DNA from: Paracoccus lichenicola
GTDB lineage: Bacteria > Pseudomonadota > Alphaproteobacteria > Rhodobacterales > Rhodobacteraceae
Direction of reading: 5' to 3'
NCBI RefSeq assembly: GCF_009708075.1
Contig: NZ_WMBT01000012.1
Span: forward strand, 1-48,811
DNA: 48,811 nt
Shown here: positions 24,708-33,249 of the stretch, one piece after another
Layout: each line of letters opens with the position of its first letter
Position numbering within the stretch: the stretch's first letter is position 1
Translations under genes and position numbers: made by a program
The notes under the pieces: model-generated
Database searches by the model: none
What the model saw: only the letters and a program-made list of their open reading frames with translations
Told to the model about the DNA's origin: nothing

Positions 24708-25859
24708 TCAGCCCGCCCCTGCGATGATCCCGGCAGTGCGCAGGCCGGCGATCCGGTCCGCGTCGATGCCCCAGTCCGCCAGCGCCGGCGCGGTCGTGAC
24801 CTGCGGATCCGGCGGCGGACCTTGGATCCGTCCCGGGGTCCGGCTGAAGCGCGGGGCGGGGGCAGGCTCGACCACGCCGTCCATGGTCAGGTAGGTTTCG
24901 CGCGCCACGGCCGCGGGATGGTCGCGCGCCTCGTCCATGTCCAGCACGGGCGTCACGCAGGCGTCGCTGCCATCGAACACGGCCACCCATTCGTCGCGGG
25001 TCCTTTCCATGAACCGTGCGGCAATCGACGCGCGCAGGTCATCCCACCTCGCGCGGTCATTCTGGCCGGGCAGGTCCGCGGCCCCAAGGCCGAGCCGCGC
25101 GATGAATTCCGCGTAGAACCGCTTTTCCACCGCGCCGACCGCCATCCACTTGCCGTCCTTCGTCTCGTAGGCCGCGTACCAGGGCGCGCCGCCGTCCACC
25201 GCGTTGGTGCCGCGCTCCAGCGACCAGAAATCCGCCTGCCGATAGCCCATGTGCATGGCCATCAGGCTGGCCACCCCGTCCACCATCGCCGCGTCCACCA
25301 CCTGCCCGGTTCCCGATGCCCGCGCCTCGGTCAGCGCCGCCAGCAGGCCCATGGCGAGATACAGCGATCCGCCCGCGAAATCCCCGACCAGGTTCAGCGG
25401 AATGGCCGGGGCGCCGTCCTTCGGCCCGATGGCGGCCAGGGCGCCGGTCATGGAGATGTAGTTGATGTCGTGCCCGGCCATCCGGGCCATCGGCCCGGTC
25501 TGGCCCCAGCCGGTAAGGCGCCCGTAGACAAGCTTCGGATTGATCTGCGAACAGACTTCAGGTCCCAGGCCAAGGCGTTCCATGACCCCCGGGCGGAACC
25601 CTTCGATCAGAAGATCGGCCCGGGCCACAAGGTCGCGCACCAGCGCCACGCCCTCGGGCGCCTTGAGATCAACCCCCACCGCGCGTTTCGAGCGGTTGAG
25701 AAGATCGAAGCGGGGATCGATCGCGAACCCCAGGTCACCGGCGGCCAGGCGCTGCACGCTGATCACCTCGGCCCCCAGGTCGGCAAGCAGCATGGCGCAG
25801 AACGGCGCCGGCCCGATGTTCGACATTTCGACGATTCGCACCCCGGCAAGCGGCCCCAT
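24708..25859 (-). CDS. Alpha-methylacyl-CoA racemase (family III CoA-transferase fold)
   Basis: 383 residues. The three catalytic residues of bacterial alpha-methylacyl-CoA racemase can be placed: His130 (MAGHDINYISMTGALAAIG), Asp160 (LVGDFAGGS) and Glu245 (VGAVEKRF). All are offset by four from the known mycobacterial enzyme (126/156/241), which favours racemase over CoA-transferase. It inverts the (2R)/(2S)-methyl centre so that 2-methyl-branched acyl-CoAs can be dehydrogenated. The ATG at 25859 has GGGGGAA upstream. It converges on the TetR gene with three bases between stops and is divergent from the first dehydratase operon. Confidence 0.9.
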   Translation of the reverse strand: MGPLAGVRIVEMSNIGPAPFCAMLLADLGAEVISVQRLAAGDLGFAIDPRFDLLNRSKRAVGVDLKAPEGVALVRDLVARADLLIEGFRPGVMERLGLGPEVCSQINPKLVYGRLTGWGQTGPMARMAGHDINYISMTGALAAIGPKDGAPAIPLNLVGDFAGGSLYLAMGLLAALTEARASGTGQVVDAAMVDGVASLMAMHMGYRQADFWSLERGTNAVDGGAPWYAAYETKDGKWMAVGAVEKRFYAEFIARLGLGAADLPGQNDRARWDDLRASIAARFMERTRDEWVAVFDGSDACVTPVLDMDEARDHPAAVARETYLTMDGVVEPAPAPRFSRTPGRIQGPPPDPQVTTAPALADWGIDADRIAGLRTAGIIAGAG

Positions 25860-25982
25860 GATTCCCCCTATTGAGTCCGTATTACCAAACCGCCCGCGAC
25901 GGGCCGCGTTCCGCAACGGCCAATTCCCTGAACAATTCAGCGTTTGCTTGCATGATCTTACGGGGGCGCCCCGGCCAACACA

Positions 25983-25994
25983 AGAGCTAGCGTA
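25983..25994. promoter_or_regulatory. Operator-like palindrome, AGAGCTAGCGTA
   Basis: Copy G with the exact central GCTAGC and a conserved right arm GTA. It lies 82 bases upstream of the first HGD-D small subunit start and 124 bases from the racemase start, in their shared divergent region. Confidence 0.55.
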
Positions 25995-26076
25995 CTATTT
26001 GCGTTGATTCCGAGATCAGGTGAGTTATACTTACTTCCAGCGAAGCGGCTTGCCGCCGCAGCCAGGGGAGGCGTTC

Positions 26077-27240
26077 TTGGACAGGCAGGACATCATCGGC
26101 AGATTTGCGGAGGCCGCCCAGGATCCGCTTGGCTATGCGAAGGCGTGGAAGGCGCGGACCGGCAGGCAGGTGATCGGGTCTTTCCCGATGAACTTCCCCG
26201 GCGAACTGGCCCATGCCGCCGGCGCCCTGCCGATGATCCTTCAGGAAAGCGACGAGGCCATCACCGTGGGCCACGGCGTGCTGTTCCCCTTTTACTGCGG
26301 ATACACGCGGTCGATGGTTGACCAGGCGGCGCGCGGGCGGTTCGAGGTGCTTGACGCGATCATGTTCGGGGACCACTGCGTCCAGCTTCTGGGGATGGCC
26401 GATGCGATCCGGATGAAGCTGCCGGGAACGCGGGTGATCTTCTTCCAGCTGATTTCCTCGATGAACGACCCCTGGACCCAGGGCCGGTCCGAGGAAAGCT
26501 TCGCCAAGCTGCGCCAGGAGCTTGAGGAGTTTCTTGGCCGCCCGGTCGAGGACGCCGTCATTCGCGAATCCACGCGGCTGTTCAACAGCAACCGCAGGCT
26601 GCTGCGCCGGCTGTACGAGATGCGCAAGGAGGGGACCGCGCCGCTGACCTCGGTCGAGATGCAGCACATCGTCAAGTCCTCGATGATCATGGACAAGGCC
26701 GAGCATACCGCCCTGGCCGAGAAACTGGTCGCCGGGTTCGAGAACGGCACGGCCGCCCCGTCGCGCGGGTTGCGCCTGCACCTGTCGGGCCATTTCTGCC
26801 AGGCCCCCAAGCCCGAACTGCTGGCGATGATCGAGGAATGCGGCGTCACCGTGGTGGGCGACGACCTGTTCCACGGATTCCGCTACATCTCGACCGACGT
26901 GCCCGAGGAAGGCGACCCGATCGCGGCGCTTGCCCGCTGGTACATGGATCGCAACACCGGCGTCCCCTGCCCCACCCGCGTGCAGAACAATGTCGATTGG
27001 GACGCCTTCCTGCTGAAGGCCATGCGCGAGGAACGCGCCGACGGCATGATCGTGCTGATGGCCAAGTTCTGCGAACCGCACATGTATTATTACCCCGAGG
27101 TGAAGGAGGCCTTCGAGAAGGCCGACATGCCGCATCTGCTGATCGAGACCGAGCACGAGGGCATGGCACTGGAAAGCCTCAAGACCCGTGTCGAAACCTT
27201 TGTCGAAATCGTCAAGCGCCGCGAAGCCGCCCTCGCGTGA
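26077..27240 (+). CDS. 2-hydroxyacyl-CoA dehydratase/benzoyl-CoA reductase-family small subunit (pair 1)
   Basis: 387 residues of the HGD-D (HgdB/BcrC) superfamily. Three cysteines shared with both paralogs are spaced as in known [4Fe-4S] ligand sets: Cys74 (FYCGYTRS), Cys101 (GDHCVQLLG), Cys332 (AKFCEPHM). Further conserved motifs are MNFPGELAHAAGALPM (38-53) and LSGHFCQAPKPEL (236-248). The enzymes use an ATP-activated low-potential electron to drive radical dehydration or ring reduction and are oxygen sensitive. A TTG start at 26077 is chosen because AGGGGAGG lies five bases before it and the N-terminus then aligns with the other two small subunits; a GTG at 26020 lacks such a site. The large subunit follows after 22 bases. 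Confidence 0.87.
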   Translation: MDRQDIIGRFAEAAQDPLGYAKAWKARTGRQVIGSFPMNFPGELAHAAGALPMILQESDEAITVGHGVLFPFYCGYTRSMVDQAARGRFEVLDAIMFGDHCVQLLGMADAIRMKLPGTRVIFFQLISSMNDPWTQGRSEESFAKLRQELEEFLGRPVEDAVIRESTRLFNSNRRLLRRLYEMRKEGTAPLTSVEMQHIVKSSMIMDKAEHTALAEKLVAGFENGTAAPSRGLRLHLSGHFCQAPKPELLAMIEECGVTVVGDDLFHGFRYISTDVPEEGDPIAALARWYMDRNTGVPCPTRVQNNVDWDAFLLKAMREERADGMIVLMAKFCEPHMYYYPEVKEAFEKADMPHLLIETEHEGMALESLKTRVETFVEIVKRREAALA

Positions 27241-27262
27241 GCCGCCCAACAGGAGAAGCGCC

Positions 27263-28597
27263 ATGAACATCGCCGTCCAGCACGCAACGGGCAAGAAGGC
27301 CAACAAGCTGCAATCCACCCGCATCGCGGGAAAGCTGGTGAACGATTACTGGGAAATGGTCTGGCGGGCCAAGGAAGAAGGCAAGCTGATCTGCTGGTAC
27401 GAGGGATCGGCCATCAATCCCTTCCTGGAAGCCGCCGGCATCTGCTGGGTGCACGGCGAGGCCTATTCCGCCATGCTGGCCGCCCGCCATCAGGAAGCGA
27501 AGGCGCAGCAGGTCGCCGAAGAACGCGGCTACATGCGCGAGTTGTGTTCCTATGCGCGCACGCACCTGGGCTGTGCCGTTTCCAACCAGCGCCTGCGGGG
27601 GGACGGCGCGGGCGCCGCGCCCGATGACGACGACCTGACATGGAAGCTGCCGGCGCCCGACATGATCATCTCGGCCTATGCCTATTGCTCGACCGGGCAG
27701 CAATGGGACGAGATGACCAGCCGCATCTTCGGCAAGAAGGTCCCGATCTTCAACGTGTCGATCCCCTGGATCTGGGGCTCCAAGCCCGATTCAGGTTACC
27801 TGCAAGGGCAGGAATGGGAGGAAACGTCGGATTACGTGACGCGCCAGTTGCACGAGATGATCGCCTTCATCGAGAAGCAGACCGGCAAGCCCTATCCCTG
27901 GGACCGGCTTTACGAACTGATGGCGGACATCAAGCGCGCCTCGGAACTGCGGCTCGAGGCCATGGATCTGTGCACCGCGCAGCCCGCGCCCGCCAGCTTC
28001 TTCGACTGGGTCGTGTCGATCGCGCCGATCAACAACCTGCCGGTCGCCGGGGTCAAGGATTACTTCGAGACCGTGCTGGCCGAGGTCAAGGCCCGTGTCG
28101 CCAGCGGCGAAGGCGCCGTTCCCGACGAAAGATACCGCCTGTTCTTCGACGGCATCATGAACTGGAACAAGGTCGGCTGGCTTGCCAACAAGTTCGCCAA
28201 CTACGACGCCGCCGTGATTGCCGGCCGCTATACGCACATGGCGTTCTGGCAGGAACCGAACCTGATCGACCCGAACGCGCCCGTGCGGGGCATGGCGCAG
28301 AATTTCCTGATCTGTCCCAACAACCATTCCTCGCCCATCCTGATCAAGCTGATCATGGACCTTTGCCGCAAGTTCGAGGTCGATGGCATGGTGATCCACG
28401 CCTCGCGCACCTGCCGGGCCTTCACCAATCCGCAATTCCTGATCGCGGAAACCGCGCACAGGGAACTGGGCATCCCCACATCCATGTTCGAAGGCGATGT
28501 GACCGACGAAAGCTTCTACAAGGACGAGATCCTCAACAGCCGGGTCGAGGCCATGCTGGAAGCCATCGATTCGCGGCGCATCGCAGGCGCCGCCTGA
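27263..28597 (+). CDS. 2-hydroxyacyl-CoA dehydratase/benzoyl-CoA reductase-family large subunit (pair 1)
   Basis: 444 residues, HGD-D superfamily (HgdA/BcrB side). Candidate [4Fe-4S] ligands conserved in all three paralogs are Cys95 (ELCSYART), Cys142 (YCSTGQQWDE) and Cys384 (SRTCR); Cys237 and Cys351 are also invariant. Other shared blocks are FDGIMNWNKVGWLANKF (295-311) and GDVTDESFYKDE. A variable loop (about 106-130) differs among the three large subunits and may bear on substrate. It is followed after 21 bases by the activator gene, making a small-large-activator operon. Whether the reaction is 2-hydroxyacyl-CoA dehydration or aryl-CoA reduction cannot be decided by eye. Confidence 0.87.
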   Translation: MNIAVQHATGKKANKLQSTRIAGKLVNDYWEMVWRAKEEGKLICWYEGSAINPFLEAAGICWVHGEAYSAMLAARHQEAKAQQVAEERGYMRELCSYARTHLGCAVSNQRLRGDGAGAAPDDDDLTWKLPAPDMIISAYAYCSTGQQWDEMTSRIFGKKVPIFNVSIPWIWGSKPDSGYLQGQEWEETSDYVTRQLHEMIAFIEKQTGKPYPWDRLYELMADIKRASELRLEAMDLCTAQPAPASFFDWVVSIAPINNLPVAGVKDYFETVLAEVKARVASGEGAVPDERYRLFFDGIMNWNKVGWLANKFANYDAAVIAGRYTHMAFWQEPNLIDPNAPVRGMAQNFLICPNNHSSPILIKLIMDLCRKFEVDGMVIHASRTCRAFTNPQFLIAETAHRELGIPTSMFEGDVTDESFYKDEILNSRVEAMLEAIDSRRIAGAA

Positions 28598-28618
28598 GCG
28601 CGCCGGGAAGGAGCAGAC

Positions 28619-29587
28619 ATGAAACGCTACGTGATGGGAATCGACTTCGGGTCAACCACGGCGAAGACGGTCATACTCGACCTCAAGGGAAAGCGTGTCG
28701 CCCATGCGGTCGCCCATATGGGCGCGGTTTCCGGGGACGGGGTGAAGGCGTCGATCAAGATGGCGCTTGACCAGGCGGGCCTGACGCAGGCCGACATGGG
28801 CCGCACCGTATCGACCGGCTACGGCCGCCGGATGCTGGACATGGCCGACAAGAACTATACCGAGATCACGTGCCACGCCCGCGGCGCCGTGGCGATGGTT
28901 CCGGGCGCCCGGCTGGTGATCGACATCGGCGGCCAGGACAGCAAGGTCATCGCGGTCGATGACAACGGCCTTGTGGCGCAGTTCGCGATGAACGACCGCT
29001 GCGCGGCGGGCACCGGCAAGTTCCTGGAGGTCCTGGCCCGCGCGGTCGAGGTCGATCTGGACAAGCTGGGCGAGCTGGCGCTTGGCGCCAGGGAAAAGCT
29101 CAAGATCTCGTCCATGTGCGCGACCTTTGCCGAAACCGAGGTGATTTCCCTGCTGGCGGAAGGCCATCCCAAGACCGACGTGATGGGCGCCGTCCATGCC
29201 GCCATTGCGGCGCGGACGCTTGGCCTGGTCGGGCGTGTCGGCAAGAAGGGTCCGGTCGTCATGACCGGCGGCGTCGCGCGCAACCCGGCGGCGGTCCATT
29301 ACATCGAGCAGGCGCTGGACATGCCGCTGATCCTTCCCGAACTGCCGCAGATCGCCGGTGCCCTTGGCGCGGCGCTGATCGGGCTGGACGATTACCGGGC
29401 CGAATACAAGCACCAGATCACCGAGGCCGAGGACATGGCCCGCGAGGAGCAGATGGCCGAGGACAAGGCCTGCATCCCGGGTTGCCGCGGCGTGCCGGAA
29501 CTTGCCGTGGATCCGCGCGAGAAACAGCCCGCCCCGCGGGCCGGCGGGTTGAAGTCCTTGCTGAGCACCCTTCAGAACAACCTCTGA
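28619..29587 (+). CDS. ATP-dependent activator (HgdC/BcrA-D family, ASKHA fold)
   Basis: 322 residues. ATPase motifs: MGIDFGSTTAKTV (6-18), DIGGQDSK (102-109) and GGVARN (217-222). Cys128 (NDRCAAGTGKF) and Cys167 (SSMCATFAETEV) match the pair that holds the single [4Fe-4S] cluster between two monomers in homodimeric HgdC. It would accept an electron from ferredoxin or flavodoxin and use ATP hydrolysis to transfer it to the dehydratase. Compared with ~260-residue HgdC there is a C-terminal extension (about 262-322) with Cys285 and Cys289. It is the only activator in the window despite three dehydratase pairs, and no second BcrA/BcrD-like subunit is present. Confidence 0.92.
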   Translation: MKRYVMGIDFGSTTAKTVILDLKGKRVAHAVAHMGAVSGDGVKASIKMALDQAGLTQADMGRTVSTGYGRRMLDMADKNYTEITCHARGAVAMVPGARLVIDIGGQDSKVIAVDDNGLVAQFAMNDRCAAGTGKFLEVLARAVEVDLDKLGELALGAREKLKISSMCATFAETEVISLLAEGHPKTDVMGAVHAAIAARTLGLVGRVGKKGPVVMTGGVARNPAAVHYIEQALDMPLILPELPQIAGALGAALIGLDDYRAEYKHQITEAEDMAREEQMAEDKACIPGCRGVPELAVDPREKQPAPRAGGLKSLLSTLQNNL

Positions 29588-29603
29588 CCCGGGGCCGCCG
29601 CGA

Positions 29604-29819
29604 ATGGACCGCTTTCCGGCCTTGCGCCTGATCCTGAAACTGGGGCGCACCGGCCCCGCGATCATCGGCCTTGCACTGACCGGGGTTTATCTGTGGCTTG
29701 CCTGGGGCGGATTGGGCTGGTGGTGCCTGCCTGGCGCGCCGATCGTTCTGGCGATCACCTATTATCTGTTCAAAAGCTATGTCGAGGTCATTCAGATCAT
29801 CACCGAAATGGTTCACTGA
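29604..29819 (+). CDS. Small two-helix membrane protein, hypothetical
   Basis: 71 residues with a short basic N-terminus and two hydrophobic segments (about 17-35 and 38-56) separated by GGLGWWCLPG. It begins 16 bases after the activator stop on the same strand, so it is probably part of the dehydratase operon. No family is recognised. It might anchor or serve an electron-transfer partner at the membrane, but that is speculation. The ribosome site is weak (GGGGCCG). Confidence 0.6.
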   Translation: MDRFPALRLILKLGRTGPAIIGLALTGVYLWLAWGGLGWWCLPGAPIVLAITYYLFKSYVEVIQIITEMVH

Positions 29820-29861
29820 CCATCCCCCGAATATCCGGGTCCGACAAGATCCAGACCGGCT

Positions 29862-29891
29862 GCATTGCACATGCATTTCCATGTGCAATGC
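29862..29891. repeat. Perfect 12-base inverted repeat, GCATTGCACATG/CATGTGCAATGC
   Basis: Arms 29862-29873 and 29880-29891, six-base loop CATTTC. It lies 42 bases after the small membrane protein and about 200 bases before the Liv binding protein. No T-run follows. A further half-site-like CTTGTGCAAT occurs at 29935-29944. Either a terminator of the dehydratase operon or an operator for the transporter operon. Confidence 0.6.
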
Positions 29892-30089
29892 CCGGACCTG
29901 AAATATATCCTATTGAATTATATATTCATTTCAGCTTGTGCAATAAGGGTTTTCCGGCTGCCGGGCCATGATAATTCTTGTTCGCATTAGGAAAGTAATA
30001 TATCTTACCACAATGGCGACGTGCGGTTCAGGCTTTTGCCGGACAACGCCGGGACGCGGGAGGCGTCTTTCACAAGTGGGAGGATTGAC

Positions 30090-31277
30090 ATGCCGAAAAT
30101 GAAGAGATCCGCGGCCGGACTGGCCGCGATCCTGGCCATGACTGCGGGTGTTGCCGCAGCCGAACCGCTGGATCTGGTCGTCTGCGCCGTGGACGACCGG
30201 TCGGGATCCGCCGCGGATACCGGGATCGAAAGCCTGAACGCCCTGCACATGGTCCTGGACCCGGTCAATGCCGCCGGCGGCATCAACGGCCAGGACATCA
30301 GGATCGTCGAATATGACAGCAAGACCGACCCGCAGCTTGCCGCGAACTTCGGCACCCGCTGCGCCGAAGACGACAACGCGCTGCTCATCATCGGGGGCAG
30401 CCCGTCTGCCGTGGCGAACTCGCTCGTGACCGTGGCGAACCAGAACAAGATCCCGCTCTGGATCCTTGCCGCCGCGTCGCCGGAGCTGACGGACGATGCG
30501 CAATACCAGTTCCGGTTCGGTCCCAAGGTGACCCAGGATTCGATCGCCGTCGCCGATGCGCTGGCCGCGCAGGGCATCAAGAAGGTCGGGATCATCAACA
30601 ACTCGGTGCCGTTCGGCATTTCCGGCGCGGCTTCGGCGATCGAGGCGCTCGAGCCGAAGGGGATCGAGATCACCACCCAGCAGACCTATGACGTTGCCGC
30701 GACCGACGTGTCGCCGCAGATCATCAACCTGATGCAATCGGAGCCCGAGGTCGTCCTGGTCTATCCCTATCCGGCCGACGGCGCGCGGGTGATCCGCACC
30801 ATCCGGCAGATGGGCATGACGCAACCCGTGATCATGCCGCGCGTCGGGGCGATGAAGGCCTTTCGCGAACTGGCGGCGGACGCCGGGAATGGCGTGATGA
30901 TCCCGTCCTCGGTCGATCCGTCGCGCGAGGACGTGGAAAAGTTCTTCGACGAATATGCCGAGAAGTTCGGCGAGCTGGCCCTTTCGCCGTCCCCGGCACA
31001 AGGCCATGACGCGGGAATGCTTCTGACCCAAGTCCTGAAGGATGCCGCCGTGCAGGAGAAGATCCAGGCGGGCGATCTGCAAGGCGCGCGCGACGCGATC
31101 GTCGAGGCCACGGGCCGGTTGGGCAACTTCAACGGCCTGCAAGGCCAGAAGGACGTGGCCTACAATTTCGCCGCCGGGCATCACGGGCCGCCGGATACCG
31201 GGTTCTTCGTGTTCATCGAAGTCGCCGGCAACGGCAAGGAACTGGTCGGAGCCGACATTTCCAAACTGGCGAAGTAA
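30090..31277 (+). CDS. Periplasmic substrate-binding protein of the Liv-type ABC transporter
   Basis: 395-residue precursor. Signal peptide about 1-23 (basic MPKMKRS, hydrophobic core, cleavage near AAA|EP), then a type I periplasmic binding fold with LDPVNAAGGINGQDIRIVEYD and VGIINNSVPFG. It should bind the ligand for the downstream LivHMGF-type permease. GGGAGGA lies before the ATG at 30090; codons upstream lack a signal-peptide-like start. A strong hairpin follows the stop, as often seen in liv operons, where it lets the binding protein be made in excess of the permeases. Confidence 0.9.
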   Translation: MPKMKRSAAGLAAILAMTAGVAAAEPLDLVVCAVDDRSGSAADTGIESLNALHMVLDPVNAAGGINGQDIRIVEYDSKTDPQLAANFGTRCAEDDNALLIIGGSPSAVANSLVTVANQNKIPLWILAAASPELTDDAQYQFRFGPKVTQDSIAVADALAAQGIKKVGIINNSVPFGISGAASAIEALEPKGIEITTQQTYDVAATDVSPQIINLMQSEPEVVLVYPYPADGARVIRTIRQMGMTQPVIMPRVGAMKAFRELAADAGNGVMIPSSVDPSREDVEKFFDEYAEKFGELALSPSPAQGHDAGMLLTQVLKDAAVQEKIQAGDLQGARDAIVEATGRLGNFNGLQGQKDVAYNFAAGHHGPPDTGFFVFIEVAGNGKELVGADISKLAK

Positions 31278-31281
31278 GCCT

Positions 31282-31312
31282 GGCGGCGGGCAGGATCCGC
31301 CTGTCCGCCGCC
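31282..31312 (+). terminator. Intra-operon hairpin (probable attenuator or mRNA stabiliser)
   Basis: 13-base stem GGCGGCGGGCAGG/CCTGTCCGCCGCC with one G-U pair and loop ATCCG, immediately after the binding-protein stop and 38 bases before livH. Followed by CGTTTCC, not a real U-tract. Confidence 0.6.
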
Positions 31313-31349
31313 CGTTTCCCCCCGCACGATCCTGGAATGGACTTCGCCC

Positions 31350-32234
31350 ATGCTGATGACGCTAAGCTACCTGCTGCTGGCCGGGCTGACGAACGGCAGT
31401 GTCTACGGGCTGATCGCCCTGTCCCTGTCGGTCATCTACAGCGCGTCCCGCGTGATCAACTTCGCCCAGGGCGAGTTCGTGATGCTTGGCGCGATGTCCG
31501 CCGTGCTGTTCCTCGTGACGCTGGCCCTGCCCTGGCCGGTTGCGCTGGTCGCGGTCATCGTCGTTTCGGTCGTCGTGGCCCTTGGTCTCGACCACGGGAT
31601 CTACCGGCCGCTGGTGCGCCGCAAGGCCGAACCGCTGACCATCATGATCGGGACGCTGGCCGGGGCGATCGTGATCTATGGCAGCGCCTTCCTGATCTGG
31701 GGACCGGAACCCAGATTTGTCCCCCCGGTCCTGTCGCTGGCGCCGATACGGCTTGGCTTCCTGATCTCGAACGCGCAGCAATTGTCGCTGATCGTGCTGT
31801 TCTTCGGCTTTCTGGCCCTGACCTGGTTCATCCTGTACCGGACGCGGTTCGGTCTGTCGGTCCGGGCGACCGGCGTCGATCCCAAGGTGGCGCTTCTGAT
31901 GGGCATCCGGTCCGAAAGGATCGTGCAGTTCACCTTCATCTATTCCGCCGCCATGTCCGGCATCGCGGGCATGATGATCGGGCCGCTGCTGGGTGCCCAT
32001 GTCAGCATGGGCATCCTGATCACCGTGAAGGGCTTCATGGCCGCGATCCTGGGGGGACTCGGCTCTCCCTTCGCCGCTGCCGCGGGCGGTCTCGCCATCG
32101 GGATGCTCGAGGCCTTGATGGCCGGCTACGGCACGTCTCTCTATGCGGAACCTGCGATTTTCGTTCTCATCCTCATGGTCCTGATCGTCCGGCCTTACGG
32201 CCTTCTGGGCGACTACGAAGCGGAACGACGCTAA
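31350..32234 (+). CDS. livH: ABC transporter permease LivH type
   Basis: 294-residue inner-membrane permease with about eight hydrophobic helices. N-terminal GLTNGSVYGLIALSLSVIYSASRVINFAQGEFVMLGA-type sequence is diagnostic of LivH, as is the C-terminal GGLGSPFAAAAGG region. It pairs with LivM to form the channel. Substrate unknown; related systems import branched amino acids, urea, or aromatic acids such as p-coumarate. Confidence 0.93.
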   Translation: MLMTLSYLLLAGLTNGSVYGLIALSLSVIYSASRVINFAQGEFVMLGAMSAVLFLVTLALPWPVALVAVIVVSVVVALGLDHGIYRPLVRRKAEPLTIMIGTLAGAIVIYGSAFLIWGPEPRFVPPVLSLAPIRLGFLISNAQQLSLIVLFFGFLALTWFILYRTRFGLSVRATGVDPKVALLMGIRSERIVQFTFIYSAAMSGIAGMMIGPLLGAHVSMGILITVKGFMAAILGGLGSPFAAAAGGLAIGMLEALMAGYGTSLYAEPAIFVLILMVLIVRPYGLLGDYEAERR

Positions 32235-32235
32235 G

Positions 32236-33249
32236 ATGGCCCATTCCCGTCATATCGAAGCGCCCCGCGCCCCGACCCTGCTGCCGGTGGCCGTGTTCAT
32301 CGCCCTCGGCGCCCTTCTGCCCCTGCTGCTGAGCAGCGGCTTCCATGTCCGGCTGGCCATGCTGATCTGGATCTATGCGATCCTGTGCATGGGCTTCAAC
32401 CTGCTCTACGGCTTCACGGGCCAGATCTCGCTTGGGCTTCCGGCCTTCTACGCCATCGGCGCCTATGGCTTCGGGATGCTCCAGACCATGCTGGGTTTCC
32501 CGCCGCTTCTTGCCTTTGCAGGCACGCTGGCCATCGTCGCCCTGCTGTCGCTGCTGATCGGCCTGCCGCTCCTGCGATTGCGGACGCATTACCTCGCGAT
32601 GGCGACGCTGGCCTTCATGCTGATCCAGAACGGCGTGGCGAACCGCTGGATCGGCTTTACCGGCGGGCAGAGCGGCATCGCCGTGCCGCCCCTGGAATGG
32701 GCTGGCGAGACGCTTGGCCGGACCGAAATCTACTACGTCGTGCTGGTGATGGCCTCCCTGACGCTTCTTCTGCACGATTTCCTCATCCGGTCCCATATCG
32801 GCCGCGCCATGCAGGCGATCCGCGACGACGAGACCGCCGCGCAGGCGCTCGGCATCCGGGTGACGCGGTACAAGCTGCGCATCCTGGTGGTTTCCGGCGT
32901 GCTGGCCGGGGTCGCCGGGGTCTGTTTCGGCATCACCTCGCTGCGGGTGGACCCGTCGCTGTCGGAATTCCATGTGCTCGTCTCGGTCCTGACCATCGTG
33001 GTGATGGGCGGGTTGGGGACGCGGTTCGGCCCGATCGTCGGCTCCGTGATCGTGGTGCTGCTGCCGCAGTTCCTGACCAGCTTCGGCGCGTTCGAGACCG
33101 TGATCTATGGTGTCTTCATCCTCGTCTTCCTGCTGTTCATGCCGCACGGCCTGTCCGGCCTGTTCGAGCGCCGCCGCTGGAGCCTGCGAAGACGATCGTC
33201 CCCCCAGGCGGATGCGCAGGCCCGGGAAATGAGGAGATCGGCGGAATGA
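32236..33249 (+). CDS. livM: ABC transporter permease LivM type
   Basis: 337-residue multi-helix permease with the LivM signatures NLLYGFTGQISLGLPAFYAIGAYG (residues near 55-78), a central RSHIGRAMQAIRDDETAAQALG cytoplasmic loop and VVMGGLGTRFGPIVG. It begins one base after the livH stop and overlaps livG by four bases (ATGA). Confidence 0.93.
   Translation: MAHSRHIEAPRAPTLLPVAVFIALGALLPLLLSSGFHVRLAMLIWIYAILCMGFNLLYGFTGQISLGLPAFYAIGAYGFGMLQTMLGFPPLLAFAGTLAIVALLSLLIGLPLLRLRTHYLAMATLAFMLIQNGVANRWIGFTGGQSGIAVPPLEWAGETLGRTEIYYVVLVMASLTLLLHDFLIRSHIGRAMQAIRDDETAAQALGIRVTRYKLRILVVSGVLAGVAGVCFGITSLRVDPSLSEFHVLVSVLTIVVMGGLGTRFGPIVGSVIVVLLPQFLTSFGAFETVIYGVFILVFLLFMPHGLSGLFERRRWSLRRRSSPQADAQAREMRRSAE

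Noticed and set aside
28619..29587. Complete class I benzoyl-CoA reductase of the four-subunit BcrABCD type
   Set aside because: Only one activator-type gene is present and its cysteine spacing is that of homodimeric HgdC; no paired BcrA/BcrD genes exist in the window, so the four-subunit form is not claimed.
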